Of a stretch of DNA of 64,000 nucleotides, positions 47,977 to 59,703 are shown in pieces. Source of the stretch: Prochlorococcus sp. scB243_495L20 (GTDB lineage: Bacteria > Cyanobacteriota > Cyanobacteriia > PCC-6307 > Cyanobiaceae); assembly GCA_000634215.1 (NCBI GenBank), contig JFLX01000001.1, positions 62,001 through 126,000 of the forward strand. The letters are read 5' to 3'. The translations under genes and the position numbers were made by a program. Numbering within the stretch: the first letter of the stretch is position 1; each line of letters opens with the position of its first letter. The notes under the pieces were generated by a model that searched no databases, had not been told where the DNA came from, and was given only the letters and a program-made list of their open reading frames with translations.

Positions 47977-50019
47977 TTAATTATTTCTTGCCAATTTTTG
48001 TCTTAATTTTTTGATTCTATCCCTTAAATTTGCTGCTTCTTCAAAATTTAACTCTTTTGCAGCGTCTTTCATTTTAATTTCTAACTTTTCTATTAAGTCA
48101 GGCAATTCTTCGAGCAAACATTGATTATCACTGGAACTGAGAATTGCGTCAGTTTTGTTATTAACAATATTTATTAAATCTTTAGATAAACCACCAGCAT
48201 CAAGCTTTCTGGAAAGTTCTAGAAAAGATAATATTGAATTTTCTATTTTTTTGCCTGCAGGTTTTGGAGTAATACCATTGACTTGGTTATATTTTTTTTG
48301 AATAGTTCTTCTTCTATCAGTTTCAGATATTGCTCTTTTCATTGAATCTGTGAAGTTATCTGCATAAAGCAAGGCAACACCTTCAACATGTCTGGCAGCT
48401 CTTCCTATTGTTTGAATCAATGACCTTTCTGCCCTCAGAAAACCTTCTTTATCAGCATCTAAAATGGCGACTAAGGATACTTCTGGAAGATCTAGTCCCT
48501 CTCTTAATAAATTAACTCCTACCAAAACATCATATTCGCCCATTCTGAGGTCTTGAATAATTTCAATTCTTTCAATTGAATGTATTTCGGAATGCAAATA
48601 TCTAACTCTTACTTTATTTTCAGATAAAAAATCAGTTAGATCTTCAGCCATTCTCTTAGTAAGTGTTGTCACAAGCACTCTTTGATTCTTTTCTGCTCGA
48701 ATTCTTATTTCAGATAACAGATCTTCTATTTGGCCTTCACTAGGTCTTACATCAATTACCGGGTCTAATACCCCAGTTGGTCTTATAACTTGCTCAATAA
48801 ATTCCCCATCACATTGATCTAATTCCCATTGACCGGGGGTTGCACTTATAAATAATGTCTGTTTTGATTTTTCCCAAAACTCTTCACATTTTAAAGGTCT
48901 ATTATCTGCAGCACTTGGCAATCTAAAACCATGATCTATTAAAACTTTTTTTCTAGATTGATCACCGTTGTACATCGCATGAAGTTGAGGACATGTTACA
49001 TGACTCTCATCAACTACCAACAACCAATCTTTAGGAAAGTAATCTATTAAACATTCTGGTGGTGAACCTTCCTCCCTACCTGATAAATGACGAGCATAAT
49101 TCTCAACTCCATTACAATAACCAACCTCTTTAAGCATTTCTAAATCATATTTTGTACGTTGTTCTAGACGTTGAGCCTCTAATAATTTTCCTTCGTATAT
49201 AAATTTATCTAGTTGAGTTTTTAATTCACTTCTAATTGCACTTATTGCACTCTCAAGTCTTTCTTTTGGAGTTACAAAATGCTTCGCTGGGTAAACGCTA
49301 ACTTGTTCCAAGCTTTCAAGTATTTCTCCTGTAGTAGGGTCAACATATCTAATAGCCTCAACTTCTTCACCAAATAACTCAATTCTTATTAATCTATCTT
49401 CATAAGCTGGACCGATTTCTAAAACATCACCTTTAATTCTGAATCTACCTCTAGTAATTTCAATATCATTTCTAGTATATTGATTTTCAACTAGAGACCT
49501 CAAAGAAGAACGTAGATTTATTGATTTTCCCACTTCAAATTTAACTGCAGCTTTTAAATACTCACTCGGTATACCAAGACCATAAATACAGCTTATTGAG
49601 GCTACAACAATTACATCTTTTCTTTCAAATAATGAGCGTGTTGCAGAATGCCTAAGCATATCTATTTCTTCATTGATTGAAGCAGTTTTAGCTATGTAAG
49701 TATCACTTACAGGTACATAAGCTTCAGGTTGATAATAATCGTAGTAAGAAATGAAGTACTCAACAGCATTTTTTGGAAAAAATTCCCTTAATTCATTACA
49801 TAGTTGTGCAGCCAATGTTTTGTTATGGGCTAAAACAAGTGCTGGCCTTCCTGTTTGTTGAATTACATTGGCAATGGTAAATGTTTTTCCAGTTCCAGTA
49901 GCTCCTAAAAGAGTCTGAAACTGTTTACCATTATTTACGCCTTTAACTAATTTTTTAATAGCTTCTGGTTGATCTCCATTTGGTTCGTAAGGAGCTTGAA
50001 GCTTATAGTTGTTCATCAA
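47977..50019 (-). CDS. uvrB: Excinuclease ABC subunit B
   Basis: [32 protein letters not shown]-terminal UVR domain. Confidence 0.99.
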   Translation of the reverse strand: MMNNYKLQAPYEPNGDQPEAIKKLVKGVNNGKQFQTLLGATGTGKTFTIANVIQQTGRPALVLAHNKTLAAQLCNELREFFPKNAVEYFISYYDYYQPEAYVPVSDTYIAKTASINEEIDMLRHSATRSLFERKDVIVVASISCIYGLGIPSEYLKAAVKFEVGKSINLRSSLRSLVENQYTRNDIEITRGRFRIKGDVLEIGPAYEDRLIRIELFGEEVEAIRYVDPTTGEILESLEQVSVYPAKHFVTPKERLESAISAIRSELKTQLDKFIYEGKLLEAQRLEQRTKYDLEMLKEVGYCNGVENYARHLSGREEGSPPECLIDYFPKDWLLVVDESHVTCPQLHAMYNGDQSRKKVLIDHGFRLPSAADNRPLKCEEFWEKSKQTLFISATPGQWELDQCDGEFIEQVIRPTGVLDPVIDVRPSEGQIEDLLSEIRIRAEKNQRVLVTTLTKRMAEDLTDFLSENKVRVRYLHSEIHSIERIEIIQDLRMGEYDVLVGVNLLREGLDLPEVSLVAILDADKEGFLRAERSLIQTIGRAARHVEGVALLYADNFTDSMKRAISETDRRRTIQKKYNQVNGITPKPAGKKIENSILSFLELSRKLDAGGLSKDLINIVNNKTDAILSSSDNQCLLEELPDLIEKLEIKMKDAAKELNFEEAANLRDRIKKLRQKLARNN

Positions 50020-50045
50020 GCTAGTAGCTAAAGGATCTTGCTATA

Positions 50046-50822
50046 CTAAGAAATTTTTTCTCCAATTATTGAATTTTTCAAAGATTCTTTTAAGCTCCTA
50101 ACAACCGCAATCATTGATATTAAATCATCTAATTTATTAACTACAGATCCAACGCCAACTGCTGAGGCTCCAGAGGATATTGCTAGTGGACAAGTTACTT
50201 GGCTTAATCCAGAGGCACTCATGATTGGTATATTCAGAGATTGTTTCTTAAATTCTTGATGAATAGCATAGGTAGATGCAAGAGTTGGTACTGATTTTTC
50301 AAAAAAACCTTGAATTCCTGGAGAGTAAGGAGTAGAACTGGTGCCACCTTCTGTTTGAATAATGTCAACGCCTTCTTCCACTAGCTTTACAGCAAGATCA
50401 ACTTGTTTATCAATAGGCATAGTATGAGGAACAGTTACTGATAAAGGAAAATTAGGCATTAAATCCCTCGTCTCTTTTGTAATGTTTAAAACTTTTTTAT
50501 CTGAAAAATGAATGCCTTTTTCATAAAAAGTATCGTAATTTCCAATCTCAATTAATGATGCTCCTGCTTTTACACAATCTTGAAAAGATCGAGGCACTAC
50601 TGAACTAACACAAACTGGTAGTGTTGAATTCTTAAGTGCTAAATCAACGAGTTCAGGTTTACAAGCAATATCGACAAGATCTGCACCTCCTAATGAAGCA
50701 GCCTCAACTATTATTTTCACAGACTGAACATCGAAATTATTCAATCCTGAAATAACTTTGAGTAAGGATTTGCTTCTTAACTCTTCTTTGATTTTTTGTG
50801 GCAAAAGATTAATCAGACTCAT
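50046..50822 (-). CDS. ycf23: DUF561/Ycf23-family protein
   Basis: LLKVISGLNNFDVQSVKIIVEAASLGGADLVDIACKPELV. Start assigned to the internal Met MSLINLL. Confidence 0.88.
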   Translation of the reverse strand: MSLINLLPQKIKEELRSKSLLKVISGLNNFDVQSVKIIVEAASLGGADLVDIACKPELVDLALKNSTLPVCVSSVVPRSFQDCVKAGASLIEIGNYDTFYEKGIHFSDKKVLNITKETRDLMPNFPLSVTVPHTMPIDKQVDLAVKLVEEGVDIIQTEGGTSSTPYSPGIQGFFEKSVPTLASTYAIHQEFKKQSLNIPIMSASGLSQVTCPLAISSGASAVGVGSVVNKLDDLISMIAVVRSLKESLKNSIIGEKIS

Positions 50823-50907
50823 TGACTTAATGAATTTATTACCCGATTGTGACATTGTTTTAGTAAAACAGTGCATTTTTTAAAAAATATTATCTGAGCA
50901 ACACAAA

Positions 50908-51918
50908 ATGACTGATAAAAAATTAAGTCAGAAAAATTGGTCATCATGGCATCATCAGCTTCATAAGGAGATTCTTGCCAAAAAAATATTAATTCCCAAA
51001 GGATCCAATATTTTAATAAGTGTTTCGGGGGGTCAAGACTCAATGGCCTTATTAACCCTAATTAATGACCTAAAAAAACTACATGATTGGTCTATTAGTG
51101 TTTGGCATGGAGATCATCAGTGGCACGAAAAATCATCACTATATGCTCTTGAATTAAAAGATTATTGCGAAGATAAAAATATTTCATTCTCTTTTGATCA
51201 AGCAAATAAAGAAGGTATTTCTTCAGAAGAAAAAGCACGAGAATGGAGATATAAAAAATTATGTGAAAGAGCCAAAACTTTATTAAGTAAAAACCAGGAA
51301 AAACATAATATTTATTTGCTAACTGGTCACACGAGTAGTGATAATGCAGAAACATTTATCCTCAATTTATCTAGAGGAAGCAATTTTGCAGGTCTGAGTA
51401 ATATTGAGAGTAAAAGATTAATAGAAAATCAAATTTATTTAATAAGACCAATATTAATTTTCAGTAGGGAAGATACAAAACAATTTTGCAATGAAATGAA
51501 GATTCCAGTCTGGGAAGATCCTACAAATTCAGATCTTAAATTAAAAAGAAATTTAGTAAGAAAAAAAATTATTCCTACCTTAGAAGTCATCTATCCTGGT
51601 TGTTCTAAAAGGATAAATAATTTTTCCCAAAAAATGAGCAAATACAATAATGAACGTAATGATCTAAGTGAACTAGCGTATTTTTATTGTAAAGATGTTA
51701 AGGGTATCGATAGGAATCTCCTAAATGGTATGTGTATTGAAGCGAGGTGCACAATTTTAAATAGATTTTTAAAAGAAATATCTCCAAAGCAATATAGTTC
51801 TAAAAATCTGACAAGATTAGCAACTTCAATTTATGAAAAAAATAAAGGTCAAATTAATCTGCAAGAGTTTTTAAAAATTGTTTGGGATACAAACTATATA
51901 AATTTTGAAAAAAGTTAA
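50908..51918 (+). CDS. tilS: tRNA(Ile)-lysidine synthase
   Basis: ILISVSGGQDSMALLTLI PP-loop and LLTGHTSSDNAETFILNLSRGS. Confidence 0.96.
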   Translation: MTDKKLSQKNWSSWHHQLHKEILAKKILIPKGSNILISVSGGQDSMALLTLINDLKKLHDWSISVWHGDHQWHEKSSLYALELKDYCEDKNISFSFDQANKEGISSEEKAREWRYKKLCERAKTLLSKNQEKHNIYLLTGHTSSDNAETFILNLSRGSNFAGLSNIESKRLIENQIYLIRPILIFSREDTKQFCNEMKIPVWEDPTNSDLKLKRNLVRKKIIPTLEVIYPGCSKRINNFSQKMSKYNNERNDLSELAYFYCKDVKGIDRNLLNGMCIEARCTILNRFLKEISPKQYSSKNLTRLATSIYEKNKGQINLQEFLKIVWDTNYINFEKS

Positions 51919-53903
51919 GATGTTACAGCAGATCTTCTTCTTCTTGTTCTACCTTCAAATGAATCTTCTGTAGCAGTCTCAGCTGATGGATTCTGTGATA
52001 CTTTTGGACTTTTTTGGGTATTTTGTGAGTTATTTGAACTATTAGGATGATTATTATTGTTTGATTTCTTATAGAAATTATTATTATTTCTATTTCTATT
52101 GGAGAAATTTTGCTCTTCGGTAATCTTTGGAATATAAGCACGAGTTCCACTTGGAGCAGGTTGAACTAAACACAAAATAAGTGGTTCAACTTGTAATTCT
52201 CTTCTCATTCTTCTCGATAAACCATTTTCAATTTCTCTTTGTACACCAATCCAATCTACCTCAAAATTATTCGACCCAGTTTGTCTGGATAGTTGTTTCC
52301 ATCTATTTTCTAAGACCCAGCTTATTTCTCGTTCTGTCCACATAGACATTTTTCTTGGCTCTGCAGTAGTAACAACTCCTCTCAAATTAACTCTGGGAGG
52401 AGCAACCATCTTCCCATCTGTACTAATAGGAGCTAAAACAGTTACTACACCATCCCCAGCTAATTGCTGCCTTTCCTTTAATACTCGAGCATCAACTATC
52501 CCATTTCGTGAGTTATCAAGCAGTTCAACACCAGCTTTTACAGGATCACCCTTTTGAATAGAATTAGGTGTTAACTCAACTACATCTCCATTTTCAATAA
52601 TTAAGATATTGTCCTTTGGAACCCCCATAGTTTGTGCACTCTTCCCATGACAAACAAGCATTCTATGTTCTCCATGAACAGGAACAAAAAACTTAGGTTT
52701 TGCGAGTGCCAACATTAACTTTTGATCTTCTTGAAAACCATGACCAGAAACATGAATATTCTCACCCTTTCCATAAACAACCTTTGCTCCGAGTTTCATT
52801 AATCTATCTATTGTATTAACAACAGAAATAGTATTACCAGGAATTGGGCTGGCTGAAAATATTACAGTATCAGTAGTCTTGAGACGAACATGCTGATGTT
52901 CACCACGAGAGATTCTGCTTAACGCTGCTAAGGGTTCTCCTTGACTACCCGTCATTAATAATAAGGTCTCCCTATCTGGCAAATCTCTAATTTGCTTGAT
53001 AGGAACGAACAAATCATCTGGGCATTTCATATAACCAATATCTCTTGCCTTAGCAATAACATTTATCATCGACCTACCTAACAAACCGACCTTTCTTCCA
53101 TGTTTCATGGCCAATTCTAAGATCATTGTCACTCTATGCACAGAACTAGCAAAAGTGGTAAGGATAACTCGTTCTTTTGCCTCTGCAATATGTTTTTCTA
53201 AAGAGGGATAGATAGTCTTCTCAGAAGGACAAAAACCTGGAACCTCGGCATTAGTAGAATCACTGAACATGCATAAAACACCCTTCTCTCCGTAATGCAC
53301 CATTCTTTCAATATCAAATTGCTCTCCATCTACTGGCATATGATCAAACTTAAAATCTCCCGTGAAAATAATTGTGCCAACAGGTGTTGTAACTGCTAAA
53401 GAAAAGCTATCGCAAATAGAATGGGTATTTCGAATAAATTCAACAGAAAAATGTTGACCTACTTTTACAACATCTCTTGGATTTACTGTCTGTATAGTTG
53501 TTCTATCAGATACCCCTGCTTCCTCCATTTTTCCTCTAAGCATTGACATTGCCAGTCTTGGGCCATAAATAATGGGAATATTAAAATGTTTTAGATGATG
53601 AGAAATACCTCCAATGTGATCTTCATGCCCGTGAGTGACAATCATTCCTTTTATTCTTCTTTGATTTTCTTTTAAAAAAGTTGTATCAGGCATAACAACG
53701 TTTACGCCATGCATACCATCAGATGGGAAAGCTAGGCCAGCATCAACAAGCATTAATTCATCACCATATTCAAAAACGCAAGTGTTTTTTCCTATTTCAT
53801 GTAATCCTCCAAGAGGTATTACTCGTAGAGCTGGAGTATTACTTTTAGATCTAGATGAATCATTAGTAGATCTATTTACAGTTGAGTTTGTACTTGATTG
53901 CAT
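51915..53903 (-). CDS. rnj: Ribonuclease J
   Basis: GGLHEIGKNTCVFEYGDELMLVDAG, VTHGHEDHIGGI, MTGSQGEPLAALSRI; Asn-rich low-complexity C-terminus. Confidence 0.97.
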   Translation of the reverse strand: MQSSTNSTVNRSTNDSSRSKSNTPALRVIPLGGLHEIGKNTCVFEYGDELMLVDAGLAFPSDGMHGVNVVMPDTTFLKENQRRIKGMIVTHGHEDHIGGISHHLKHFNIPIIYGPRLAMSMLRGKMEEAGVSDRTTIQTVNPRDVVKVGQHFSVEFIRNTHSICDSFSLAVTTPVGTIIFTGDFKFDHMPVDGEQFDIERMVHYGEKGVLCMFSDSTNAEVPGFCPSEKTIYPSLEKHIAEAKERVILTTFASSVHRVTMILELAMKHGRKVGLLGRSMINVIAKARDIGYMKCPDDLFVPIKQIRDLPDRETLLLMTGSQGEPLAALSRISRGEHQHVRLKTTDTVIFSASPIPGNTISVVNTIDRLMKLGAKVVYGKGENIHVSGHGFQEDQKLMLALAKPKFFVPVHGEHRMLVCHGKSAQTMGVPKDNILIIENGDVVELTPNSIQKGDPVKAGVELLDNSRNGIVDARVLKERQQLAGDGVVTVLAPISTDGKMVAPPRVNLRGVVTTAEPRKMSMWTEREISWVLENRWKQLSRQTGSNNFEVDWIGVQREIENGLSRRMRRELQVEPLILCLVQPAPSGTRAYIPKITEEQNFSNRNRNNNNFYKKSNNNNHPNSSNNSQNTQKSPKVSQNPSAETATEDSFEGRTRRRRSAVTS

Positions 53904-53962
53904 AATTTTGAAATTTATGAAGGCCTGCTTGTAATCAAATAAGGTTTATTTAAATTTAATTA

Positions 53963-54886
53963 TCAAGTTAAATATAATCCCTTTTGTAGGGAATTCAGGA
54001 TAAAAGATAGTTGCTTTTTCATGTCATTATTTAAAGGTGACAAAGGACTTCTAGGATTACCTACATCCCATCCCGAGAGCTCCAAAGCAGCTTTAATTGG
54101 GATTGGATTAGTAGTCATAAAGAGTGCTTTGAAAAGAGGCTGAAGTTTTTCATGAATAGCAAGAGCATTGGAAACCTTTCCACTTTGAAAAGAATGAATC
54201 ATTTCTTTCAATTGCAATCCAACTAAATGACTTGCAACACTTACTACTCCTACAGCACCTACTGATAACATTGGAAGCAACAATGAATCGTCGCCACTAT
54301 ATACAGAGAGTTCAGAGCCACAAATAGCTCTTAATTCTGTTACTTCTTCTATTCTACCGCTTGCAGCTTTAATACTGAGAATATTCGAGAAATCCATAAG
54401 TTTCTTCACAGTATCAGGTAATAAATTGCATCCAGTCCTGCCAGGAATGTTGTAGAGCATAAGAGGCAAATCCTTTGCAGATTTAGCAATAGAACTGAAA
54501 TGTTTATAAAGACCTTCTTGAGGCGGCTTATTGTAATAAGGAACAACGACCAAAGCACCGTCGGCACCAGAGTCGTAAGCTTTTTTTGTAGCTTCCACAG
54601 CTTCGCTTGTACAATTGCTACCAGTGCCAACTATTACTTTACAGCTTGCATCCAAAGATCCTTTTACCGCAATAAATAAATCATGCTGTTCCTCCCATGA
54701 AAGAGTCGGAGATTCTCCAGTAGTACCGCACAACACAATTCCATCGGAACCGTTCTCAAAAAGATAATTTGAAAGTTTTATAGCTAGTTCATAATCTACA
54801 TCTCCATTCTCAGTGAATGGAGTAACCATTGCAGTCAATATTCTTCCAAATAGTGGATTATTACACTCAGTTTTTTCTGTAATCAT
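53963..54886 (-). CDS. dapA: 4-hydroxy-tetrahydrodipicolinate synthase
   Basis: [19 protein letters not shown] and [15 protein letters not shown]. Confidence 0.98.
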   Translation of the reverse strand: MITEKTECNNPLFGRILTAMVTPFTENGDVDYELAIKLSNYLFENGSDGIVLCGTTGESPTLSWEEQHDLFIAVKGSLDASCKVIVGTGSNCTSEAVEATKKAYDSGADGALVVVPYYNKPPQEGLYKHFSSIAKSAKDLPLMLYNIPGRTGCNLLPDTVKKLMDFSNILSIKAASGRIEEVTELRAICGSELSVYSGDDSLLLPMLSVGAVGVVSVASHLVGLQLKEMIHSFQSGKVSNALAIHEKLQPLFKALFMTTNPIPIKAALELSGWDVGNPRSPLSPLNNDMKKQLSFILNSLQKGLYLT

Positions 54887-55914
54887 TTTTTTGGAATTAA
54901 TAACTCAGCTATTTGAACAGCATTCAGAGCTGCTCCTTTTCTTATTTGATCTCCACATAACCATAATTCTAATCCATGAGGATGACTTGTATCAGTTCTT
55001 AGCCTGCCAACAGCAACATTATCCCTTCCCATAACGTCATTTGGCATAGGAAATCTATTATTTTTGTAATCCTGAATAATTTCAATTCCAGGAGATTTTT
55101 TTAATTCTTCAAGAGCATCTTTAGGCTCAACTACATCGACAAATTCAATATTGATCGATTCAGAATGTGCTCTCAGAACTGGGACTCGAACACATGTAGC
55201 AGAGAGCTTTAAATCAGCAAAATTTAATATTTTCCTTGTCTCATTAACCATTTTCATCTCTTCTTCGCAGTAATTATTTGAAAGCATAGGGGAATTATGT
55301 AAAAACAAATTAAAAGCAAGGGAGTATGGCAAAACTTCACTTTTTTGAGGATTTCCTTGAAGATATTGTTCAGTTAAAAGTTTTAGTTCCTCCATCGCCA
55401 GTTGGCCTGCACCACTGACAGATTGATATGTTGAGACAATAACTCTTTGAATAGTAGAAAGTTTGTTTAATGGAGCTAAAACTAATGTCAACAAAATGGT
55501 AGTGCAGTTTGGATTGGCTATTACCCCATCATGATTAAGTACGTCACTAGCATTAACTTCAGGGACTATAAGAGGAACGTTCTTATCTAATCTGAAAGCA
55601 CTTGAATTATCTATCAGTAAAGCATTTTGATCAATAATGGTAGATAACCACTTTTTTGAAATACTTCCGCCAGCTGAAGCCAAAACTAAATCAAGATTCT
55701 TAAATTCTTCCTTAGTTGTTTTTTTTGTAACTAATTCTTCATCTTTCCAAATAATTTTTTTTCCTTCTGACCGCTCTGATGAAAGCAAGACCAATTCTGA
55801 TATTGGAAAATCACGTTGTTCAAGAATTTTTAGCAATTCAGATCCCACAGCACCTGAAGAACCTAAAACAGCAACTTTTAATGGCCTATTAGGCAAATAC
55901 GGAGATTGTCTCAC
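54883..55914 (-). CDS. asd: Aspartate-semialdehyde dehydrogenase
   Basis: [50 protein letters not shown]; overlaps dapA by 4 bp. Confidence 0.98.
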   Translation of the reverse strand: MRQSPYLPNRPLKVAVLGSSGAVGSELLKILEQRDFPISELVLLSSERSEGKKIIWKDEELVTKKTTKEEFKNLDLVLASAGGSISKKWLSTIIDQNALLIDNSSAFRLDKNVPLIVPEVNASDVLNHDGVIANPNCTTILLTLVLAPLNKLSTIQRVIVSTYQSVSGAGQLAMEELKLLTEQYLQGNPQKSEVLPYSLAFNLFLHNSPMLSNNYCEEEMKMVNETRKILNFADLKLSATCVRVPVLRAHSESINIEFVDVVEPKDALEELKKSPGIEIIQDYKNNRFPMPNDVMGRDNVAVGRLRTDTSHPHGLELWLCGDQIRKGAALNAVQIAELLIPKK

Positions 55915-56038
55915 ACTTTAAAATGATTTTTATAAATAGATTGACTATTTTCTTTACTTTATCAAAAAATTAACTTTCAAGGAAATCACATAATGTGAAA
56001 TAATTAAGATTCGGTTCATAGTAATAACTTAGAAAAAC

Positions 56039-57463
56039 ATGGCTAAAGATGCACTAATAGTCAAAACAACTCCTCTACCTCAAAGTAGAATTTCATTCGA
56101 ATTAGAAATACCATCTGAGACATGCAAAACGTGTTTAAATGAAACAATCAGTTCTATAGGTCGTTCGGCTAAAATTCCGGGATTTAGACTTGGTAAGATT
56201 CCTAAACAAGTCTTAATCCAAAGAATTGGCATCACACAATTACATGCTTCTGCTCTAGAAAAAATCATTGATAAATCATGGCAAGAAGCGTTAAAAATCA
56301 AATCTGTAGAGCCACTAAGTGAGCCAGAATTAGTAGATGGATTTGAATCTTTACTTGCAAAGTTTAGTCCTGAAAAATCACTTAAAGTTACTCTTCAAAC
56401 TGATGTTGCCCCAGAATTAAAACTTAAAAAATCCAAAGGACTAAGTGTTGAAATATCAAAGACAAAGTTTGATCCTAAGTCAATAGATGAAGCGCTAGAA
56501 AAATCTAGAAATCAGTTTGCAAACATTATTCCAGTTACCAATAGAGCAGCAAAATTAGGAGATATTGCTGTAGTTAGTTTCAAAGGAAAATATAAAGATT
56601 CTGGTAAAGAGATTGATGGTGGAACAAGTGAATCAATGGATCTTGAGTTAGAAAAGAACAAAATGATTCCCGGTTTCGTTGAGGGAATCGTAAAGATGAA
56701 AATTGGTGATACTAAAACACTTAACCTTAAATTTCCTGATGATTATTCTCATGAGGATTCAAGAGGCAAAGAAGCAATTTTTGAAGTAAATCTTAAGGAT
56801 CTTAAGGAAAAAGAATTGCCTGAACTTAATGACGATTTTGCAAAACAGTCTGGCAACAAAGAATCATTAAAAGAGTTAAAGAAAGATATTGAAAAGCAAC
56901 TTAAAGACAATTTTGAAAAAACTCAAAAAGATATCAAAATTGAAGCTTTATTAGATGCCTTAACAAACGAATTGGTTGCTGAAATTCCAAAATCTATGAT
57001 TGATATAGAAGTGAGGAATAATATTGAACAAACCGCTCAAAGATTCGCTCAACAAGGTCTTGATGTTAAATCTACTTTCACTCCGGAATTAGTTAAGTCA
57101 TTAGCAGAGTCCACAAGGCCTCAGGCTGAAAAAAATGTTCAAAGAAATTTAGCTTTAAAAGCATTAGCTGAAACAGAAAACATAAAAGTTGAGCAAGATG
57201 AAATTGATTCAAAAATGAAAGATTATGAAGATGCAATCTCTCAATCTTCAAAACAAATAGATATAAAAAAATTAACAGAAGTAATAAGTGACGATTTACT
57301 CAAAGAAAAATTAATCATTTGGCTTGAAGAAAATTCTGAAGTAAAAGAAAAAACTTCTAAAGCTACAAAAACCTCAAAAACAACAAAAGCCACAAAAACT
57401 GCGTCAAAAACTACAAAAACTACAAAAACTACAAAAACTCAAAATAAAAAAGAAAAAAAATAA
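56039..57463 (+). CDS. tig: Trigger factor (peptidyl-prolyl isomerase)
   Basis: IPGFRLGKIPKQVLIQR ribosome-binding domain and FKBP-like domain; Lys/Thr repeat tail; followed by clpP and clpX. Confidence 0.96.
   Translation: MAKDALIVKTTPLPQSRISFELEIPSETCKTCLNETISSIGRSAKIPGFRLGKIPKQVLIQRIGITQLHASALEKIIDKSWQEALKIKSVEPLSEPELVDGFESLLAKFSPEKSLKVTLQTDVAPELKLKKSKGLSVEISKTKFDPKSIDEALEKSRNQFANIIPVTNRAAKLGDIAVVSFKGKYKDSGKEIDGGTSESMDLELEKNKMIPGFVEGIVKMKIGDTKTLNLKFPDDYSHEDSRGKEAIFEVNLKDLKEKELPELNDDFAKQSGNKESLKELKKDIEKQLKDNFEKTQKDIKIEALLDALTNELVAEIPKSMIDIEVRNNIEQTAQRFAQQGLDVKSTFTPELVKSLAESTRPQAEKNVQRNLALKALAETENIKVEQDEIDSKMKDYEDAISQSSKQIDIKKLTEVISDDLLKEKLIIWLEENSEVKEKTSKATKTSKTTKATKTASKTTKTTKTTKTQNKKEKK
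57347..57463 (+). repeat. Imperfect 9-nt tandem repeats (ACTACAAAA, encoding TTK/KTT) in the trigger factor 3' end
   Basis: ...aaaactacaaaaactacaaaaactacaaaaact...; translation SKATKTSKTTKATKTASKTTKTTKTTKTQNKKEKK. Confidence 0.9.
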
Positions 57464-57528
57464 TTTATGAAATTTCCTACTAATTAAACAAAAACCCCTT
57501 AAATTATTTATTAGACGAAAACTAATTT

Positions 57529-58173
57529 GTGAACTCAGAAAAAAAACATTTAATCCAAAGCTCAATAAGTTCTTACGAAAGTAACAAAAAAACCATTGCT
57601 GCTGTTCCTACTGTTATAGAACAATCAGGTAGAGGAGAAAGGGCTTTTGATATTTATTCAAGACTATTGAGGGAGAGAATAATTTTTTTAGGTACTGGAA
57701 TTAATGATCAAGTGTCTGATTCTCTTGTTGCACAATTATTATTTCTTGAAGCGGAAGATCCTGAAAAAGACATCCAAATATATATCAATTCTCCTGGAGG
57801 GTCAGTAACTGCAGGAATGGCAATATACGATACTATGCAACAAATATCCCCTGATGTAGTGACAATATGCTTTGGAGTAGCGGCAAGTATGGGGGCATTT
57901 CTACTTTCTGGAGGAGCAAAGGGGAAAAGATTGGCTTTACCTAATTCTAGGATTATGATTCATCAACCTCTGGGAGGTGCACAAGGTCAAGCAGTAGAGA
58001 TTGAAATACAAGCTAAAGAAATACTTTTTCTCAAAAAAACATTAAATTCGCTCTTAGCAGAACATACTGGTCAACCTTTAGAAAAAATTAATGAAGATAC
58101 TGAAAGAGATTACTTTTTATCTCCCTCAGAAGCAGTCGAATATGGATTAATTGATAAAGTTATCAAAAAGTGA
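57529..58173 (+). CDS. clpP: ATP-dependent Clp protease proteolytic subunit
   Basis: [34 protein letters not shown] (Ser) and [13 protein letters not shown] (His); GTG start. Confidence 0.97.
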   Translation: MNSEKKHLIQSSISSYESNKKTIAAVPTVIEQSGRGERAFDIYSRLLRERIIFLGTGINDQVSDSLVAQLLFLEAEDPEKDIQIYINSPGGSVTAGMAIYDTMQQISPDVVTICFGVAASMGAFLLSGGAKGKRLALPNSRIMIHQPLGGAQGQAVEIEIQAKEILFLKKTLNSLLAEHTGQPLEKINEDTERDYFLSPSEAVEYGLIDKVIKK

Positions 58174-58278
58174 CAAGGGGTTCTGATTTTTTAAGAATAA
58201 GATGACGAATCGATATTTATAAGCAATCCTAGTGAATAGGGAATATTTAACACCTTTCACTTTAAAAACTTATTATCG

Positions 58279-59646
58279 ATGGCTAAATTCGACGCCCATC
58301 TTAAATGTTCATTTTGCGGTAAATCACAAGACCAAGTAAGAAAGCTTATAGCTGGTCCTGGGGTTTATATCTGTGATGAGTGCATAGATCTTTGTAATGA
58401 AATTCTCGATGAAGAACTACTTGATAATCAAGCGAACACAAACAACTCTCCGCAAGTAAAAAAGAAATTACCAACTGATAATCCAAAAAAATCTGTTCCT
58501 TTAGAATTAACCTCAATTCCTAAGCCATTAGAAATAAAAAGTTTTCTAGATAATCAAGTTGTTGGACAAGAATCTGCAAAAAAAATATTATCAGTAGCCG
58601 TATACAATCACTACAAGCGATTAGCTTGGAAAGTTAAAGAAGATAGTAAAAATAACAATGCAACAGATTCACAAGCAACTAAATTACAAAAATCAAATAT
58701 TTTACTCATCGGCCCCACTGGAAGTGGAAAAACACTGTTGGCGCAAACTTTAGCAGAGTTTCTGGATGTTCCTTTTGCAGTAGCTGATGCAACGACTTTG
58801 ACAGAAGCTGGATATGTTGGGGAGGATGTTGAAAACATACTTTTAAGACTTCTGCAGAAATCAGAAATGAATGTTGAACTAGCTCAAAAAGGAATTATTT
58901 ATATTGATGAAATCGATAAAATTGCAAGAAAAAGCGAGAATCCCTCAATTACTAGAGATGTCTCTGGTGAAGGAGTACAGCAAGCTTTATTAAAAATGCT
59001 TGAAGGAACAATTGCTAATGTACCACCACAAGGCGGAAGAAAACATCCTTATCATGACTGTATCCAAATTGATACGAGTCAAATACTATTTATTTGTGGA
59101 GGAGCTTTTATAGGTTTAGAGGATATCGTTCAAAAGCGTATGGGTAAACAATCTATAGGTTTTACCACCAATTCAGAGCAAAACAAAGTTGATACAAAAA
59201 AAATAGTAGACCCAAGAGATTCCCTGAAAAATTTAGAATTAGATGACTTAGTGAAATATGGCCTAATTCCAGAATTTATTGGAAGAATTCCGGTTTGTGC
59301 TGTATTAGATCGTCTTACTAAAGAAACTTTAGAATCTATTTTGACTCAACCAAGAGATGCATTAGTAAAGCAATTCAAAACTTTGCTAAGTATGGATAAT
59401 GTTGAATTATCATTTGAGCCTGATTCTGTTGAAGCGATAGCAAATGAAGCATACAAAAGAAAAACAGGTGCAAGAGCATTAAGATCAATAATTGAAGAGC
59501 TAATGCTAGACATAATGTACACTTTGCCTTCTGAAGAAAATGTAAAAGAATTCACAATTACGAAAAAAATGGTAGATAATTTGTTCTCATCTAAAATTGT
59601 TAAATTACCTTCAGGATCAAAAAGAATCATTAAAGAGTCTGCATAA
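58279..59646 (+). CDS. clpX: Clp protease ATP-binding subunit ClpX
   Basis: Zinc-binding [48 protein letters not shown]. Confidence 0.99.
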   Translation: MAKFDAHLKCSFCGKSQDQVRKLIAGPGVYICDECIDLCNEILDEELLDNQANTNNSPQVKKKLPTDNPKKSVPLELTSIPKPLEIKSFLDNQVVGQESAKKILSVAVYNHYKRLAWKVKEDSKNNNATDSQATKLQKSNILLIGPTGSGKTLLAQTLAEFLDVPFAVADATTLTEAGYVGEDVENILLRLLQKSEMNVELAQKGIIYIDEIDKIARKSENPSITRDVSGEGVQQALLKMLEGTIANVPPQGGRKHPYHDCIQIDTSQILFICGGAFIGLEDIVQKRMGKQSIGFTTNSEQNKVDTKKIVDPRDSLKNLELDDLVKYGLIPEFIGRIPVCAVLDRLTKETLESILTQPRDALVKQFKTLLSMDNVELSFEPDSVEAIANEAYKRKTGARALRSIIEELMLDIMYTLPSEENVKEFTITKKMVDNLFSSKIVKLPSGSKRIIKESA

Positions 59647-59703
59647 AATTAGAGTTTAATTTTTTTAAATGAATCCCTAATTTTTCTAATTAATGAAAAA
59701 TAA

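Noticed and set aside
51923-52150. 75-aa alternate-frame ORF within the RNase J tail
   Set aside because: Ile-rich shifted-frame reading of the Asn-rich repeat region; artefact of low complexity.
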